Source: Isoetes taiwanensis (Eukaryota; Streptophyta; Lycopodiopsida; Isoetales; Isoetaceae). From it: a stretch of 64,000 bases of DNA. The stretch's first letter is position 1. Each line of letters begins with the position of its first letter. Both the position numbers and the translations under genes were made by a program. Shown here piece by piece: positions 59,691-64,000 of the stretch. The notes under the pieces are model-generated. The model did no database searches. It worked only from the letters and a program-made list of their open reading frames with translations, and had not been told where the DNA came from. The stretch is taken from NCBI GenBank assembly GCA_021234155.1, contig JAJEKV010000034.1, forward strand, positions 186,001 through 250,000. Direction: 5' to 3'.

Positions 59691-61734
59691 ATGTTGGGAT
59701 GCAGCATGCAGTAATAATCCAAGTTTGTATCCTTTTATTATAACAAAACATTCCAAAGGCTTAATAACAATTAAAAAAAAAAACCTAGCTCCTTCATATT
59801 AGATAGTGTTGAATCAACTTAAGTTTATCTCTATTTGCTTTTTTATGTTTCATTCGATATTAAAAGTCACTGCTTGTTTTTATTCATGATAAAGTCGAAT
59901 TCAATTGAATATCATGGAATATGAGTGGGACTGCCTAATTCAAGATATCCATATAGTATATGGACCATGCATAACTCTTATGAGAAATACAAAATGATTA
60001 TCTATTTCTAAAGGGTTTTTTTTAGGACAACTGAAGAATTGGAGTTGGTTTCAATTGCAGTAGTTAAAAGGAACAGAATATATGGTTGATATACAAAACC
60101 ACTGAGGATTATTGGAGTCATCTCTTCATTTCTAGAAGTTTGCAAACACCAGGAAGCAAGTCACCAAGAACAACAAACTGACAACATCTAGATATATTAG
60201 AGAAGCATTTCGCACTGTGCAAAGACCGCAATTCTCAACTTTCCCTCATAACCCCATATCATATTTCCCGCCTTGTTGGTCCTTTGTTGCTCTAGAAAAG
60301 AATAGAGTTCAACACTTGAGAGGCCAATGTATCCCGTAAATGTTAGACTTCACTTCAATTACAAAGACTTGACTTTGAAAAATTATTCAATGTCCGTAAT
60401 GAATTCAATCTCTTCCTGCATAAAGCTTGGCAAAGAGTATTAGATAGATGTTCCTCCTCGCCTCCGCATAAAAAGCAAGCAAGAACGAAAAATTATTATT
60501 GGTTCTCAACGATTAAAACCAACTAAATAAACAAAAGCAACAAAGCCAAGAGAGCCAACCTGATAATGTGACAGCAATAATAATAATAGATGCATTTTCT
60601 GCTCCGTAACAGATTGTCATTTTAACATATTTGTCAACATATTTTGTATAATAGCCTTGTGCATATGCAACGGGAAAAGCACTTTCAGGTAATTTGAACC
60701 AACTCCAATATATTTTGCAACTATGACATACAAAACCTATTTCTCAACAACTCGATTTTCGAATTATTGGGGTACATTCGATAGGTTTCTCATGGTGTGT
60801 GACATCAAGCTTCAATTTGCTTAAGTACCGCGCGCATGTGTAGCCGTAAGGTTTATGCATTAAAATAAGGTAAGATTTCACCTCAAAGAATCTATAAATT
60901 GTCCCATTATTTTTGCTTGCCTTTTCGCGCGTAGTAGAGCATGATGACATTGATCGCTTCAGCTTCTTTTTAACATTCCCTGCTTTGATATATGATTTCA
61001 AATACACCGCAAAAAATTGGTATTGCTTTTGTTGACAAATACCGACAAAGGGTTTTCTTCCTTTTCTAGTTCTTTTTTTTCTGCAGGATACCATTGAAAA
61101 GACATCATGGCATGGGAGAAAAGGGCTCCAACGCTGCAAACACGATGAAGATTCTACACAAAGAGATATTAGAATGACTCGAGAATCCAAGACTCCCCAA
61201 ATAATGAAAACTTTATTTCCTGGCGCGCCATAAGTTACAACCCGAGTATTCCATATTATAGTAGAACCATGTCATGGGACTCATCAAATTCCATTCTATG
61301 TTTCGCAGTCAAAAAGTGCAAAAGTGTAATAATAAACCCGCTTTTCCTCTTCTCACAAAGTGATTTTTGGTATAATGTCTACAATGTGATGTCACAGAAA
61401 ATTGCAAAGGCAGCTCCAAATTTAAGTTTACATCACTATTGCCAGAGTGAAAATGATATTGCCAAAGAACTAATAGAAGGAAATAGGTTACAACCGCCAT
61501 TTTTAGGAGGGTCGAGACTCCGCCAAGTTGGCATTAATAGGCACACCGCAAAAGAAAACAGGATCATCAAAGATAGAGATTAAGCACAAAGGAAGAGGAA
61601 AATGCACAGACGTAAAAAAAATCACACTTGATAAATATTGACATTGGCCAAGACTCTCAATTAGAAAACAAATAACTAAGCAACTTATTGATATATGATT
61701 ACCATGCAAATAACCTTGGAAGCAGAGAAAAGAA

Positions 61735-62215
61735 CACATACCGATCAATGGTGGTAAGAGTAGCAACTCCAAAGAAAATCACAGGAGCCGCTTGCCTTCA
61801 TGTTCTTTTGATAGTAGTTGTTGAATGCATAAGAAGCATGAGCGCCAATACTATCGTGAAAAAATAGCAACTCTTTCCAGTCAATAAGCGAGCAATCTGC
61901 CCCTTGACCACATGCATAATCAAGAGCACCGCAAGTCGTTGAGCTAATCCCTTGCTTGGCAATGCACCAAGTTCTCACAAGAAAATGTTAACCCCTAGTA
62001 GCCCCGCTCCTCGTGGTATCAAGAGTATAAATAGGTGTTTGGTCCGATAATAAATACCATAGTTCTTCCTCGTATAGGTTCGCCTTCGATCTTCGCTGAA
62101 GATCTCGTGATACATAAGTGTTAATAGCAATTCCTATGCTTGGCCGATGAAAGAACACCCACCATCTCCTTAAACCGCAAGGTCGCAAGATCGCCATGGC
62201 GGAATATAGGATCAT
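61735..62215 (-). pseudogene. GH17 C-terminus plus X8 (CBM43) domain gene fragment, copy 2
   Basis: The X8 domain reads almost through at 61,745-61,978: TWCIAKQGISSTTCGALDYACGQGADCS, then SIGAHASYAFNNYYQKNMKASGSCDF, with five of the six usual cysteines (WC, AC, DC, SCDF seen; one CYF cysteine blurred). Upstream, INTYVSRDLQR...YEEELWYLL..TPIYTLDTT corresponds to the end of a GH17 glucanase (INTYVFALFNE...YEKNYGLFxPxxTPIYTLDTTG). The coding sequence stops at TTID followed by GGTATGTG, a plausible splice donor; the next exon was not identified. Predicted product: wall or plasmodesmal callose-binding glucanase-like protein, fragmentary in this sequence. Confidence 0.78.
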
Positions 62216-62339
62216 GAAGTTTTTTCGTTCGAACCTTAAAATCTAAACCGTCCTCAATCTAGCCCTAGATCTAAACCGTCCGATCTAGGGCGCTGTTGAA
62301 GACAGACATACAGTAAAATTTTATAATATAGGATGAGGA

Positions 62340-63018
62340 GTCTTAGATGTAGAATTTTTCTTTTATATGACTTATGGCTCAGGTAGAATCAATTCAGAAG
62401 CCTATGCTCAAACAACCAATAAAAGCAGGGGTGCCTTGCTTAAGGATGTGGATGCAAATTTACTACGCATGTCTGATGCAAAAAATGCTGATCTATGGTG
62501 TAAGGGAGAAATCTATCCATGTAATCCTCTAAAAGGTAGACATCCAAATTTTAGTTTAGTTTCAGGTTTGGTTATATTTGCTTGTGAATGAAAGGGAAGA
62601 TTGCTTGGTTATTGTGAGAGCATGATCCAGTACAATCGACAATTGACATTTCATCTTAACAAGCTGAATTTAGAAAAAAGTGGAAGAGAGCAATAATACA
62701 ATTAGCTGCTTATAAAAGAGGTTTGAGCAGTTGGAGCAAGCTAAATTTCCCATGGAATTTGTGATCAAACAACAGGCAAATGAAAGTTGCATTTTGAAAT
62801 CTGAAGCTAAGAAACATAAGAGGCGGATTTGCTCATTGGAGAGTAGGTTAAAAAGGCGAAAGAAGATTTCACTTCGCCTCCGTGAAAGAAAAAAAGATTT
62901 AAAGCCAATTGAGCAACTAAATTTCAGGTGTGGAGCTGCTAAGAGGAGAATTTATGCGGTGCGCCAAGTGCTCCATACGAATAAAAGGAAAGGAATAATA
63001 CGAGAGAATGTAGGCTGA
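62340..63018 (+). CDS. Two unrecognised short frames (better copy)
   Basis: 62,367-62,591 encodes MTYGSGRINSEAYAQTTNKSRGALLKDVDANLLRMSDAKNADLWCKGEIYPCNPLKGRHPNFSLVSG. 62,731-63,018 (TTG opening) encodes a very basic, probably helical segment KSEAKKHKRRICSLESRLKRRKKISLRLRERKKDLKPIEQLNFRC. They lie upstream of, and divergent from, the GH17-X8 fragment. No family is recognised for either; both could be chance frames. Confidence 0.25.
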
Positions 63019-64000
63019 GTTCTCAAAAGATTTAATTTATTGGTAGAAAAAGCTTGCCAGAACATCTAACACCACGTCTTTCAATCAAAGTCCTATAGAT
63101 CTCTTTCCCAAGCTGATCTTTGCATGTTGTTAAGATCATTCAATCTAAAAATTTAGCGCCCATTACCTTAAGGCTCGGTGAATCAATCTCAACCAGCTTA
63201 CCAACTCCTTTTGCTGAATAATGGTACTTGTAAAATCAAATGCCTTTTGCATGCAGGTCAGACATTGAGTAGTCTTCAAACAATAAATCCTCCCAAATCG
63301 ATTTGGGGCAGAATTGGAGTTGGAGATCCACTTGATTGCCTCCCAGATGGGCAAGTAGCCTGGGCCAATTGAGTTGGTCCAGATGGCCTCACCTTACTGG
63401 TGAAATTATACTAATTAATCATAAATAGCTAGGCATTTAGTTATTAATTAGCTTAATTAGCTGGCATTTTAGCATAGCTAACTTAAACCCTTTTAGTTTA
63501 ATCCATAATGGCTCCAAAATACCTACGGTGATATATCATGGTATTTATACGTATACTGTATGAATATGTTGAACATCACAACAAGGATGAGAAGCAAGAA
63601 GAATCAAGCAAGGAGGAAAAGCAAAGTGGGCGCAAAATGACAGTTATTACGTGCTGCCCCTCGAAGCAGGGAGATATTAAAGTGATGATTGTGGCGAGCA
63701 AATGGTTTAACCGTACGCCACGTTAGTGACTAGACCAGACAATACCATGTGGCATGATAAAATTTATTAAGTATATTTAATAAGTTACTGGGTTAATAGG
63801 TTAATAAGTTATTGCTCTAGTGGCAATGTCTTTTTCTGTTTTTGGGTTGCCCCTAAGGGGGCAAGCCCTTGTTGAGGAAACCGGTGCTCGCTTCTTGCTC
63901 GAGGCTGCAGCATTAGTCGCCATGTCATCGTTGCCCCAGCGTTTTGCCGCATATTCATACAGGGGGAAAGGCCGATCAGACACACAGATTATTGCCCTTC
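63019..64000. other. Right end of the window, copy of 30,510-31,503
   Basis: No gene recognised. It matches its partner except at CTG/CAG and homopolymer sites (for example GTATACTGTATG versus GTATCTTTGTATG). Confidence 0.6.

Larger units (their letters stand above)
45127..64000. repeat. Second copy of the 12,487-31,503 segment
   Basis: Starts GCTAGCC...AGGTAAGGTGTGCGC as at 12,487 and remains collinear to the window end, where TTATTGCCCTTC matches 31,503. The offset is about 32.5-32.6 kb throughout. Differences concentrate at CAG/CTG and homopolymers. It is either a recent tandem duplication (unit about 32.6 kb) or a duplicated contig segment. Confidence 0.9.

Overview
The window looks like repeat-dense nuclear DNA of a land plant. 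Four things point that way: a GH17/X8 beta-1,3-glucanase fragment, a histone H3 fragment with the plant H3.3 signature residues, Ty3-type LTR retroelement parts with an initiator-Met-tRNA-like primer site, and sequence errors clustered at CAG/CTG, as expected from plant CHG methylation. The species cannot be named. DUF7869-type proteins, as far as I know, fit a non-seed plant better than an angiosperm, but this is weak. I see no convincing intact host gene.

Layout. 1-5,677: a degenerate DUF7869-type element (+), a TAGA microsatellite, a LINE ORF1-like reading frame (-) and a gag-like frame (-). 5,678-17,184: an 11.5-kb LTR retroelement inserted in that gag-like frame, with a 5-bp ATAAT target duplication and no recognisable pol. 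17,185-22,549: the rest of the interrupted unit, then a second copy of the 4.8-kb DUF7869/TAGA/LINE/gag unit lacking the LTR element (an empty site). 22,550-27,200: minus-strand pieces, namely an unrecognised acidic-tailed frame, a histone H3.3-like pseudogene, a frame downstream of a primer site, and an LTR edge. 28,200-31,503: a GH17-X8 gene fragment (-) and short unrecognised frames. 31,504-45,126: single-copy, AT-rich, almost featureless. 45,127-64,000: a second copy of 12,487-31,503, starting inside the LTR element and running through the same insertion junction, the 4.8-kb unit, the H3 pseudogene and the GH17-X8 fragment.

The junctions give an order of events: a 4.8-kb tandem duplication at TGGTGA microhomology, then LTR-element insertion into one copy, then a 32.6-kb duplication (or assembly duplication) that begins inside the LTR element. 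Copies differ mostly at CAG/CTG sites and homopolymers, in blocks. I read this as long-read basecalling error at methylated CHG sites left where polishing failed, rather than evolution. Many frameshifts noted below may therefore be artefacts.
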